This document shows positions 34,923-45,780 of a stretch of DNA of 64,000 nt, piece after piece; positions within the stretch are counted from its first letter, which is position 1; each line of letters opens with the position of its first letter. Location: contig JASFXZ010000005.1 of the NCBI GenBank assembly GCA_032209605.1, positions 28,694,905 to 28,758,904 of the forward strand, read 5' to 3'. Position numbers and translations under genes: made by a program. This stretch comes from Mactromeris polynyma. Lineage: Eukaryota > Mollusca > Bivalvia > Venerida > Mactridae. The notes under the pieces were generated by a model. It did not search any database. It saw only the letters and a list, made by a program, of their open reading frames with translations, and was not told where the DNA came from.

Positions 34923-35850
34923 ATCTGTGATATATTTATTATTTGTTAACTATTTTTATATACACATCCGTCCATTTTATAGTATTCTTTTATTTTCTAC
35001 ACGTTTATTGTTGTTGATTCGTTTATTTATAGATATTTATTTATACATATACAATGTTTAACCGATTGCAACATCTCGGCATTCTCCGTAACTATTCGGA
35101 AATAGACCCTCGAAGGTACGTGTATGAATATACTTAAGATCTCGGTACGCGATGCGGTTTTCCTACTCTGTTAACTACAAGACATCTGACCAGTGAAACA
35201 CAATTTACTATTATCTAAATGATTCATGTACCTCGTAATCCTAATATCTAAATATTTCTATCATACTTTCCACAGAGACTTCATACATTTACATTGACAG
35301 CCATTTTGGAACTACTTTTTTCCACGTTACTTCCGAGGTATATTAAAAAAATAGCCGAGATGATCCGATTGATATAAAGCATAACTGTGATAAAAACAAC
35401 CTGTTATCAATATTATACATCGTTATATTAAGATTGTTTTTTTTTTTTTTATAAATTTGTATTTATATTTACAATTGTTTTTGTTGACATTTTTTTATTT
35501 TTTATGATTACAAATCTGTGATATTTTTATATATATTTACATTTTTCTGTGATATTAATTCGTTTTTTCTATTTACTTTCGTTTGAAATAATTTTACGGT
35601 AGTGTCAAATCTGTGATATTGTTAATATTTATATTTTTATTAATGATTTTTTACGCGCATATCTACTGTGATATAAATTCAGTGATATCTTGTTTACCTT
35701 TTATCTGATATCCGTAAGTGTGATAGCTTAACTGTGGTATCATTATTCAATTTGTACATATCTTACTGTGATATTAAATCTGTGATATAATTTTTAAAAA
35801 TCTATTATTTTTATAATTGGCTCATTAAAGCTATTTCTGTGATAAGAAAT
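34923..35850. repeat. Scattered CTGTGATAT words
   Basis: CTGTGATAT or a one-base variant occurs about ten times (for example near 34925, 35514, 35546, 35610, 35669, 35766, 35780) in otherwise T-rich DNA. The spacing is irregular, so this is either a very decayed tandem repeat or a motif cluster. Confidence 0.45.
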
Positions 35851-36339
35851 TGTAAATATTATATAAATCTACTTTAATTATAATAGGAAAAAAGAAAAAA
35901 AAAGAAAAAAAAAATATAGAAAAAAAAGAAGGGTTCTTGGTAATATTTTCCCCATTATTTTTGTCTTATATTTCGTTTCGATAAGACAAAAAGACACATG
36001 GACGAAAATTTCGGTACTATATTTAAAAAATGGTGGCAATAGCCATTTTAGTTTTCTTTAATTTTGTTTTCGAGAGATCAAGGGAAACTTAGGCGTAGGG
36101 TGGCTTTCTTTTGTTTACAAGAACTCTTTTTTTGGTTTGTAAAAAAATGCAAATCATTAAAAAAAAACACTCAATTTATGCATTTACATATAAATATTGA
36201 ACTAGTGTTTATTTGTTTTTTGTAATTTTGCGATTTTTTTGTATATTAGGTATTAACAAATATTAGGAGATTTGGTAAAACATACTGTTAATAGCATTCC
36301 AGGAAGATACCATTACTTAGTGTCGGAAAATTCAGCGTG

Positions 36340-37580
36340 TGTCGTACGAATGTTGTCGATTTTATTCAAGTTGTTGGGTGGGTCTAATTTGTAAATTTGA
36401 CTTTAAACTTTCGAGTGTCGGACTAACAATGTCGATTTTTTTTAATCTGAATGACTTTGTCGTTTTTATTCTAGTCGGTCTAACTAAGTAATGTATTTTC
36501 GAGTGTTTATTTCTTAGTAGGTTGTTCAGGTGTCGGGCTAACTTGTAAATAGTATTTAAGTTTTAGGGTGTCGGGCTTACGATGTTGATATTATTCGAGT
36601 TTATAGGGGGTCGGGCTAAGTATGTAGATATTATTCAAGTTAAGGTGTTGGGCTAACTTTGTAGATATTATTCAAGTTTTAGGGTGTTGGGCTAACTTTG
36701 TACATATTATTCAAGTTTTAGGGTGTTGGGCTAACGATGTTGATATTATTCAAGTTTTAGGGTGTTGGGCTAACTTTGTAGATACTTTTCAAGTTTAAGG
36801 TGTTGGGCTAACTTTGAAGATATTATTCAAGTTTAAGGTGTTGGGCTAACTGTTAATATTATTCAAGTTTTAGGGTGTTGGGCTAACTTTGCAGATATTA
36901 TTCAAGTTTTAGGGTGTTGGGCTAACTTTGCAGATATTATTCAAGTTTTAGGGTGTTGGGCTAACTTTGTTAATATTATTCAAGTTTTAGGGTGTTGGGC
37001 TAACTTTGTGAATACTATTCAAGTTTTAGGGTGTTGGGCTAACTTTGTTAATATTATTCAAGTTTTAGGGTGTTGGGCTAACTTTGTTAATATTATTCAA
37101 GTTTTAGGGTGTTGGGCTAACTTTGTTAATATTATTCAAGTTTTAGGGTGTTGTGCTAACTTTGTGAATACTATTCAAGTTTTAAGGTGTTGGGCTTACT
37201 TTGTGAATACTATTCAAGTTTTAGGGTGTTTGGCTAACTTTGTGAATACTATTCAAGTTTTTGGGTGTTGGGCTAACTTTGTGAATACTATTCAAGTTTT
37301 TGGGTGTTGGGCTTACTTTGTGAATACTATTCAAGTTTTAAGGTGTTGGGCTAACTTTGTAGATACTATTCAAGTTTAAGGGTGTTGGGCTTACTTTGTA
37401 GATATTATTCAAGTTTAAGGGTGTTGGGCTAACTTTGTAAATATTATTCAAGTTTAGGGTGTTGGGATAACTTTGTAGATGTTATTCAAGTTTTAGGGTG
37501 TTGGGCTAACTTTGTAAATATTATTCAAATTTTAGGGTGTTTGGCTAACTTTGTAGATATTATTCAAGTTTTAGGGTGTG
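36340..37580. repeat. 39-bp tandem array, decayed at its left edge
   Basis: The unit is TATTATTCAAGTTTTAGGG, then TGTTGGGCTAACTTTGTAAA. Clean units run from about 36640 to 37575. From 36340 to 36640 only spaced relics remain (GTCGGGCTAAC, TTATTCGAGTT). Because 39 is 13 codons, a stop-free frame crosses the clean part, but there is no other sign of coding. Confidence 0.85.
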
Positions 37581-38245
37581 GTTGTTTTTGTATGATACAT
37601 GTTTATAATAAGGTGATGGCCTTACCTTATTTTTGGTGTTGATCAATTTGCACGTGATATTTAGTATTTATGTTGAAAACAATGAGAACAAATGTACTCA
37701 CTCATCGTATCCGTGTTTATGAAACATTAATTGTGTTATTTTATACCCTGTAAATGTATTTTACAAATAAAAAATAAACAAAGAATATTTCCAATGTTGT
37801 TATTCAAGAAGTTAATTGATTTTACGAAGCAGAACAATGTATTGATTGACGCTTGCATCCTGTTTTAACATGAATCGCAAAAGAATGTGATTAAATTAAT
37901 TCAGAACATCAAAACATCAGCAATAAGGATATAACTTGTGAACTTTCATGAAAACAGAACCAGAATTAAAGGGAAATGAAGCTTGGTTTTTATGTACTAT
38001 GTATATATAATTTTTTCAGCCTTATTTACCTACGTATATACATACTTAAACCACAGTGCATATTTATTTTTCTGAATATGTTCTGTGTTTCGAGAATTTT
38101 GTGAATTAATTGATTCACGAAAATATCGTTAAGTATCATTCACTGCATGGAAAGTTACGGAATCCTGTAATGGCCATCGCGATCTCGCCCATCGCCTTTT
38201 TAATTGGCCAAGAAAAAACCGCATCATACATACATATACACCGTC
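37581..38245. other. Intergenic DNA, no gene seen
   Basis: AT-rich without supported features. Confidence 0.4.
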
Positions 38246-38500
38246 ATCTGTGGCCAAGTGGTTAAGGCTGCGACATTGGAAGCGGGAGGTCGAAGGTTCG
38301 AATTCCGGTAGCCGCTAGGGAAAATGGCCGGTTGCTGAGTCACCCGCTAATTAAATAATAGTTACCGAGCGCCTACCTGCCTGTTGAGCGACATTAAAGG
38401 ATAGGAATCGGAAAGTAAATGGGCTCTGAACGTAGGTGTCTCATAAGTCAGTAAAATGGCTAGCCCTTTAAATAAAGGTGACACTAATAAATAAACACTT
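38246..38500 (+). mobile_element. tRNA(Leu/Ser)-like SINE
   Basis: TGTGGCCAAGTGGTTAAGGC is a strong box A of the leucine/serine type and AGGTTCGAATTCCGG a box B with one extra base. The T-arm does not pair, so this is not a functional tRNA. The body continues through CACCCGCTAATTAAATAATAG to an AATAAAGGTGACACTAATAA tail. Confidence 0.6.
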
Positions 38501-38504
38501 TTAT

Positions 38505-38812
38505 ACTATAGAAGGGATAAAGGGAAAGAACTATAGAAGGGATAAAGTGAGATAACTCTAGAAGGGATAAAGGGAAAGAACTATAGAAGGGATAAAGTGA
38601 GATAACTCTAGAAGGGATAAAGGGAAAGAACTATAGAAGGGATAAAGTGAGATAACTCTAGAAGGGATAAAGGGAGAGAACTCGTGACAATCTCGTGAAA
38701 GCAACATCAAACATACATAATATAGTATACTATAGAAGGGATAAAGGGAGATAACTGTATAAGGGATAAAGTGAGATAACTCTATAAGGGATAAAGGGAG
38801 ATAACTCGTGAC
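38505..38812. repeat. 25-bp tandem repeats (AGAAGGGATAAAGGGAGA)
   Basis: Units such as ACTATAGAAGGGATAAAG plus GGAAAGA alternate with ACTCTAGAAGGGATAAAG plus a variant end. Seven or more copies run to 38690 and three more lie at 38729-38812. Both blocks end in ACTCGTGACA. Confidence 0.8.
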
Positions 38813-38969
38813 AGACTCATGTGGGTGAGACCGTAGATGAGTTCATAAATTAGTGTCTCTTAGAAGATAGGGAGACATATGCATGCATTTGAACTTCTAG
38901 TCCAACATCTCTGTATATAAAAATCGCATTTTCAAACATGTAATCATTTTGTGAAATAGATACTGAATA

Positions 38970-39134
38970 TACAGTAAAATCTCACCTAAAGACCACCTCA
39001 ATAATAAGACCACAATTTTCAAATCCATTTTCTCTGTTTTGCACTTTATTCAACCTCAATATTAAGACCACCTCAATAAGAAGACCACTTTTCAAGGCTC
39101 CCAAAGGTGGTCTTATTATTGAGGTTTTACTGTA
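38970..39134. mobile_element. TACAGTAAAA-type MITE, compact reference copy
   Basis: TACAGTAAAATCTCACC and GGTTTTACTGTA form inverted termini with TA at each end. AAGACCACCTCAATAATAAG near the left is mirrored by GGTGGTCTTATTATTGAGG near the right. It is 165 bp and non-coding. TA target plus CAGT end fits a non-autonomous pogo/Tigger-like DNA transposon. Related copies are at 16806, 19153, 22880 and 41132. Confidence 0.8.
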
Positions 39135-40017
39135 TTTCAAACAATATTGAAATGTCAATGCGAAAATGTTTTAAAACCATTGAATACGAGGCATCAGGGA
39201 ATAGTTTATGTACATAATGATTGCATAACTAAAATCAAAGAAGCCAGGCCGGAAAAGTGTGAAATGAAATCACACAGCTGACGAAATATTTGAAACATCA
39301 AAAATCACTGAAAACTCGATTCGATATTTTCAACGGAACCGATATGTTGGTAATTACAAGTTAAATGAGCCTTTCGGAACACGTGTGTAGGAACATTTGT
39401 TTTGGCTTATCACCAAGTAATATTATGGTACTATCTTTTTCATCTGCATCTTGATATAGACAATGTTACACAGCCTGGATGCGTTTGAAATGTTGTGTTA
39501 GATAAGTTAACCGGGTTGCTGTGATAATTACTGCCAGGTAAATTGATCTAATTAGTAAACTTTATACATTTTACATCGATTGAGAAACAGTTAAAAGATG
39601 TATCTGGCTCATCTGTACATAAATATTTTGAATTGGCTTCATCCAGTATTGTTGTTACATCGGCTAAAACATCTCTAATAAGAATCATTGCAATGTATAA
39701 CCGATTAAAAAAATATTTTTTACGATATTACCAGCAGACAAAACTTGAAAAATTGCCCGATTGTTAAAAAAAATTGATTTAAAAAATAAAAAATGATGAA
39801 CAAACATGTTTCTTCAACAAATACCAATCAATAAATGAGTTCAGTCTTTCTTAATGTATGTTTATTGATAATTTAATTATAGGAAACATATTTTTCATGT
39901 TTGTTTAGCTAAACAAATGAACAAAAATTGAGCATAATATTACTTTAAATAATTGTGAAGTACAACGATCGGACCGTCGTTCTTATTTGTACTAATTCTC
40001 CATTCCGATTTATTTCA
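39135..40017. other. Intergenic DNA, no gene seen
   Basis: No supported exon or repeat. Confidence 0.4.
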
Positions 40018-40854
40018 GTGTTTTCTATGGTAGCCGATGTGTGCCATCTCGTTCTGGCGAGTTGACCGTTTGAAGGGCGCCAACACGCTAGAAAGACAAA
40101 TTTAATATAAGTAGAAACACAAATGAACGCTGCTATGGGATTTACAACATCTTCTGTAAGTGACGTCATTTCAAGAAAACGCAACATGTCATGTCACTAT
40201 TTGCAAGCAGGAAACAATATTACCTCCATATGGTCACTTCGTTTTCCTATTGCAATATTGGGCACATATGGTGACGTCAACGGTAACGTTTTCTGGAAAT
40301 GACGTCATTTAAAGAAGAGGTTGTAAATCGTACAGCGGCGTTCAAATAGTTTTTTTGCATTAAAACATAACATGTTTAATAGTAACATAATGTACATAAC
40401 GACAAAAGGCATGGTTTTGCAGGAGCACGTGATGTATTAAAGTGTATATTCAAACATTTACATTTTATAACATGTATATAAACAAACAGTTATGGTGATA
40501 AATATATTGATTCACAGGATGTGTTCAAGTTTCTGACATAAGGATGTAGGCCTATATGAGATAGTTCATACATTATCAGACTCTTACTAGAATAGCATAA
40601 TAAATGTATTTAGATACATTAATAAGATTATTTTGAGAGGTAGTTCTCTTCGAATTGGTGAATTTCTGTTTCGTTGGCCACGTATAATAATAACGTATAA
40701 TATAGCTCGATCTTATATCAAATCATATGTGCTATTGTGACAAATGAGATATTTGTCGTTCTAGCATTTAGGTGTGTTGTTGGCGCCCTTCAAACGCACC
40801 CAACACGCCAGAACGAGATGGCATAAATCAGCCACCATAGTTTTCAAATTTCTT
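40018..40854. repeat. Inverted pair of hairpin-forming repeats, about 0.8 kb apart
   Basis: Left arm 40018-40102 and right arm 40749-40854 are reverse complements over about 80 bp, sharing GCCATCTCGTTCTGGCG, GTTTGAAGGGCGCCAAC and the TAGAA-GACAAA end. Each arm is also internally palindromic (TTCTGGCGTGTTGG against CCAACACGCTAGAA). Between them lies a second small inverted pair (TGACGTCATTTCAAGAAAAC at 40160 and GTTTTCTGGAAATGACGTCA at 40292). It could be one foldback element or two inserts facing each other. Confidence 0.65.
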
Positions 40855-41131
40855 TAAAGTCGTGACTTAAGATTAGGAGACTGAAACACGAAGAGAAAAA
40901 ATAACGAACAAAGAGGAGAATTGTGTTTGAATTGTTAATTTACCTCAAGTAGATATATTTGGGCGCGACATGTTATTACAAAGGTTGCGTGTGTGAATCG
41001 ATGTTAAAACATGCACTTCTATTTATTTGTTTTACGAAGAAATAAACAACAATTGTAATGTCTCGCGAAACACAATTACGCTTACTAAATCTCCTTTTTA
41101 ACGATCGGGTCTTGTTCAAATGATAATACAG

Positions 41132-41170
41132 TAAAAAAACCTAACCTAAAGACCACCTCAATAATAATTT
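41132..41170. mobile_element. TACAGTAAAA-type MITE, left end only
   Basis: TACAGTAAAAAAACCTAACC is followed by AAAGACCACCTCAATAATAA and then unrelated sequence. Confidence 0.55.
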
Positions 41171-41735
41171 GTTTATGTAATCGAACGAAGAAAAGAAATA
41201 AGTAGAATGTTACTTTACTTGTAACCCGGTGTATTCGAAAATGGCCTTGAGCAAAAACCTCTCTTCAACATTATTCAGATTTCGCGTAGTAAGAATATAC
41301 TACAAATTGAATTTCTCGAGAGCAACAACCTATCAACAGCATGGTATGAACACGGAAGACGAATCTAAGGTCAAACAGTTAGATTGGTAGTCATTTCTTT
41401 GATATCGTACAAAAATAAAATAGTCATGAACTCTGAGTGAACGTTCATAAACATTAATTTAAGATCAAACATTTCGCGAAAGGTTAAGCCATATGAGATG
41501 CTTACTGAATATAGATGCTAAAAAACAACCATAGTGATTATTGGATTGTATTAGTTTTGATTGTTAATGGTATTATTTATTTAAGCATATTTATGTTCAA
41601 TATACTATCACCGCTTTTTAGACAATACCTGTATATAGGTATTTATAAGTACGCTTTGTTGTTTTCTTATTTCCGGCAAAGTCATTAAAGTGGTAGAACA
41701 TTGTCTAATCTGCTGTCGTCATTTTGCGTTGATGA
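41171..41735. other. Intergenic DNA, no gene seen
   Basis: No supported feature. Confidence 0.4.
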
Positions 41736-41757
41736 ATACGAGAGAGAGAGGGAGAGT

Positions 41758-41790
<33 letters not shown>

Positions 41791-42100
41791 GGAGAGAGAA
41801 AGAGAGGGAGGAGAGAGAATAAGTTGCTACAGGGAAAGCCACACGCATTAGACAATGCATCTCCACACAGACCTCCGTGAAAACAACAGTACATAAAACA
41901 AGGCATTTGAGGAGGCGCCAGGAGTCATAAGAGACAACAAAGGAGAATCAAAGAGGACAAACGGGGAGGGGCTTAATGAATGGAATACATTAAGAGTCAA
42001 GACAGCTGGCAACAATAGGCCGAAAGTGGGTAGAAAATAACATGAACACTATATACAGTGAAAGAACCGCACAGAGAAAAAGGAACCCCAAAATACATCT
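41736..42100 (+). mobile_element. GA-rich run followed by an R-A copy
   Basis: A GAGAGA run of about 80 bp (41740-41818) passes directly into the R-A start AATAAGTTGCTACAGGG. The copy continues through ACACAGACCTCCGTG, AGAGGACAAACGGGGAGG and AGTCAAGACAGCTGGC to ACACTATATACAGTGAAAG. The GA run looks like an expansion of the AGAGAG start of R-A. Confidence 0.65.
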
Positions 42101-43580
42101 AAACTCAAATAGAAGATTGTAGATTTCAGACAAGAAAACACGTATGAAAAACGTTTTTGATGTAATGGCACTTAACGTCACTCCGTATTTGTAAGGAAAA
42201 TTATAAACTAAAAATCATCCCCGATAAGGTCAAAGTTTAATTCTCGTTTCAATGTCTACAATTGGCTACAATTCTGTTTATAAACGTGTAAATTTCAAAC
42301 TAACTGAAAGTCTTTTCGTCGAATGAAATGCAATTTGAGTAGTTTGAATCCATAATACCGTTATCTCAGAAAAGAAAAAAAAAGTCGCGCCGCTTTAATT
42401 TTTACTTGAAAGTAGCACATGACACATCTTTTTATAAGTGGCAGAAAGAGCGTTTATGCAACACGGATTAAACTCATTTGATTTCTGAACTAGATTCCCA
42501 GTCTGCGTCACTGGAAGCTTGAATTGTGACAGGCTCACTTCCATAATGAATATTGATAAAGAACGAAAATCCATTTTTTTATTACTTTTTTAATAAAATG
42601 TGCATTTTACTTGGAATTGGAGCGATAAAGCACGCATTACAACTACATGAACTCGTCATTTCGCTGTGCCGGAAAAATATCCGTCCTAATATAGGACAAA
42701 ATATTACGCACTGGTCGATGAGAGAACATTTACGATAAAATATTGTGTGATTTGTGTGATCTAGTAAAAGGGAAATAGTTCATTGTGGTGTTCCGTCTCA
42801 TCTTTCAGCATTACTGTAAAAGTGGTAAAGTTTGCCAGGTGGAAAAATGCACAAAATTCGCGAACAATTTCCACAGCGTAAATTTCCACTTCCACCGGAG
42901 TATATTTTTACCTACGCACCGTGTAGCCGATACTTGGAGTCTAGCACTCCATGGAGTCACAGCTAAAACACTGTATTCAAGACATATCCGATGAAAAGTG
43001 TCAGCCTTGAGTGTGGGAGTCCGATCGAAGGATGAAACCGATTACAAGCTACCCCTTCGGCTTCAGATTAACTCCACCATTCGCTTATTTATGTTTATCT
43101 ATATACACATTTTCCAAAAAGAACAACAGCAAATGATATTTAAATAAAATATTTAGCATCAATACAACATCAGCAGCAGAAACGACAACGGTTGCAGCAA
43201 CACCAACATCCACAACTGTAGAGTTGTTAACAGTCTATTGATTGTTTTTTTGCGGTTTTAATTTTGTAAGTTTCATAGTTTTTATTCAATTAACTTACCA
43301 CGATTTGAAAATCATCACATTAGCTCAATCAGCGAGTGGGTAATCTAACCTGCGCGGAGGTAATATGAAAATATTTTAGATTACCAGAACTTGAACAGAT
43401 GGAAGCTTGAACTCTTTACGTCGGTGTATAAGCCTACTCGGGAATAGAACTTCAACTAGGAGACACTGAAGATAAGGAAGCCTAGGTCTACATCTGATAG
43501 TGCACACCTGTTGGTTGTATAATACCTCAGTTCACTTGTTCATCCAGATGTTCCACTATGATCTGATTCTCAAAGGTCAT
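42101..43580. other. Intergenic DNA, no gene seen
   Basis: Short frames near 42.55 and 42.79 kb show no domain or splice context. Confidence 0.35.
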
Positions 43581-43584
43581 TCTG

Positions 43585-43745
43585 ATAATTTTTCACCTAA
43601 TTTAACAATTGTATAGCAGACTTGCCTATAATTTAAAGAACATTTGACCCTTCAGTCACAATCTTTAGGATCAAAATGTGTCGTTTTTTGAACTTCCAGG
43701 GGGACACGGGTCACCTCAAGTGTCAAATGGAGCCCCTGTGATAAT
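43585..43745. mobile_element. R-C dispersed repeat, second copy
   Basis: AAGGTCATTCTGATAATT, GCCTATAATTTAAAGAACA, TTGACCCTTCAGTCAC, CCAGGGGGACACGGGTCA and AAGTGTCAAATGGAGCCCC align with 30395-30565. Confidence 0.5.
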
Positions 43746-44600
43746 ATGCGGCATTAAGTAAGAGGCATGGAAAACGTATTTCCAATCTCTTTTTAATACA
43801 ACGATTCATTATGAAAATATGGAACCGTCTAGTCCTGTTTTAATATAAACTTCAAAAAGTTATTGCTTTATTTATTTTTACAAAGTTGTTCATCTGACTT
43901 TCACGATACATATGATGATCTAAAATAGCATTTGAAAGACTCGAAGTTAGAGACTTTACTCGGTCAGAGGGTTGAGAACAAAATACCCGTATATAAATCG
44001 AGGAAACCTGTTTTTATTTTTAAAAAAACATGGATATATATCCCAATATTCTCATCTACTAGATGAAGGACGAGCTATTAATCCTGGACTGACTAGGTTG
44101 AGGCAGTGCTATGTACCGTTTCCGACGATACCAGTACATATCAATACTCGGCGAAATGAGCATGAGGTAGAGAGCGCGAATAAGGGAGACAACTGCAAAT
44201 TGAGTTGAAACGTTCTCCGTCTCGAGTTGTCTCCCTTGAGCGTAGCAGAAAGTGCAAATAAAAAATCTCGTTAATTTTCGCCAATTATATATGGCTGTAT
44301 ATAATGCAGTCACTGTCGATTCAAATTGGCTCAGCATACTTCGAAAAATCCTCGTTACGTACACCATGACTAGTGGTCAATATTTTGTTAAACATGTTTT
44401 CAGCCCAATTTTGACTGTTCTGAAGTTAATAATATATTTTCAATTTTGAGATTGCTGCTTCAATAGTTCCCTAGATCAAATATTCATCCATATACAGAGC
44501 TAAATAGAGTGTATGTATAGATTGTTAAAATTAACCTGTTCTTCTTGACCTCTACTAGCATAATTTCACAGTTGACTACTTGTGTCTATATTTCAGCTTT
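43746..44600. other. Intergenic DNA, no gene seen
   Basis: GGGAGACAACTGCAAATTGAG (44194) and GTTGTCTCCC (44226) form a small inverted pair. No exon is supported. Confidence 0.35.
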
Positions 44601-44609
44601 CTGAATTGC

Positions 44610-44735
44610 AGTCACGAGTTCTCTCCCTTATCCATCATAGAGTTCTCTCTTTATCCCTTCTATAGAACATTTTGTATATACATCAATATTACTTTACATG
44701 CGTTAGAAGGGAGAGAACTCATCAGATGGATGAGG
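44610..44735. repeat. AAGGGATAAAGAGAGA repeat relics, reverse orientation
   Basis: GTCACGAGTTCTCTCCCTTA and TCTCTCTTTATCCCTTCTAT are the reverse of the 25-bp family at 38505. A forward relic, AGAAGGGAGAGAACTC, follows at about 44706. Confidence 0.55.
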
Positions 44736-44775
44736 GTGAAATAAAGTCATGTTTGAGAAACACAAAAATCGGTCA

Positions 44776-44860
44776 ATGGCGCTACCGGTAATCGAACCCA
44801 GGTCTACGGATTGCCGGTCCGTTATGCTAACCACTACTCTTGACTCTCTCACGTGTTACA
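44776..44860 (-). mobile_element. tRNA-like SINE head
   Basis: The reverse strand reads AGTAGTGGTTAGCATAACGG (box A-like) and CTGGGTTCGATTACCGG (box B-like). The T-arm does not pair well, so it is a degenerate tRNA-derived repeat, not a tRNA gene. Confidence 0.5.
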
Positions 44861-45480
44861 CAATAACATCTTGTTTTCTCAGACGATGTATCGACACCAA
44901 TTCACTCGTGGACATCGATGTATTGTATATTAATCGAGTTATATGTTCAAGCATAAAGGTCAGGATCGGGTAAATTTATACAAGCTGTAAAGTTCTGTAC
45001 TCACACTGAATTCAGAAGGGCGTTTGCCTGTACCCTGTCTGATGTACGATTGTCATGTGAAATCTTTACAGCAATTAAATGTGAAACAGTACAAGGAATG
45101 CAAACGACGTTTTAAGAAGCAAGTCGAGTATGGTTTACTGTATGCTTTTATGTTAAAAATTCCACGATTACAAAAATTTGTTCATGCTGTATGATTTCCA
45201 TTAAAATATTCACTCAAAATCATAAAGTAGGCTAAAAAATAATTTTTCATTCAGTACTTATATGCTATACTGCCAGTTATGCACCACTTTGTAAACTATT
45301 CCTCATTTACATATTGATTGAACCGTTAAGATTGAAAACTGACCACAATTGTATATATTGAAATAATATGCATTTCAACTGTATAACTTAATTTTTTCCA
45401 CTTTCTGCTTCTGAAACACTTCTCTCAGTCTAAAGTGATCTGAAGAATATAACAAAAGAACTCGTGTTGGCAACACAACA

Positions 45481-45660
45481 CTTCAGATGTTCAACGCCGT
45501 TTTTCAACAATTTTTCAGTGGACCTAACCAGCTTTCCTGGAATTCATTAACAACCAGCACTAACTTGTCCTTCAACAAACAGCTGACAACTTCGAATGAA
45601 TCTGAGGTAATGAACTAATGACCATAGCCAAATTTCACAGGACATAACCCGCTGTCCTTC
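45481..45660 (-). mobile_element. SINE body and tail, head missing
   Basis: The reverse strand carries AAGTTAGTGCTGGTTG, AATTCCAGGAAAGCTGG, TTAGGTCCACTGAAA and TTGTTGAAAAACGGCGTTG. The 53808 SINE has the equivalent words GTTAGTACTGG, AATTCCAGGAACACTGG and TTGTTGAAAAATGG, so they share a central domain and tail. No box A or B is left. Confidence 0.5.
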
Positions 45661-45759
45661 CTCAGAATGGGAATTCAACTTTGGTCTAAACCATTCATCT
45701 ATTCCGAGGTACTATCAAAATCGTTAATTCACAATGACAACTTTACATTAGAGGCATTT

Positions 45760-45765
45760 TTTATT
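45760..45765 (-). terminator. RPL27 polyadenylation signal
   Basis: AATAAA on the reverse strand starts 16 bases after the RPL27 stop codon, implying the very short 3' untranslated region usual in ribosomal protein mRNAs. Confidence 0.65.
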
Positions 45766-45780
45766 TTTTTCTTTGTACAT

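Noticed and set aside
35052..35112. ATG-initiated short exon ending before GTACGT
   Set aside because: Twenty-one codons with one donor but no acceptor partner or downstream exon that I could link; too weak to annotate.
36900..37380. Stop-free frame of 13-residue repeats
   Set aside because: The 39-bp unit is 13 codons long by chance. Units vary without codon bias and there is no start context.
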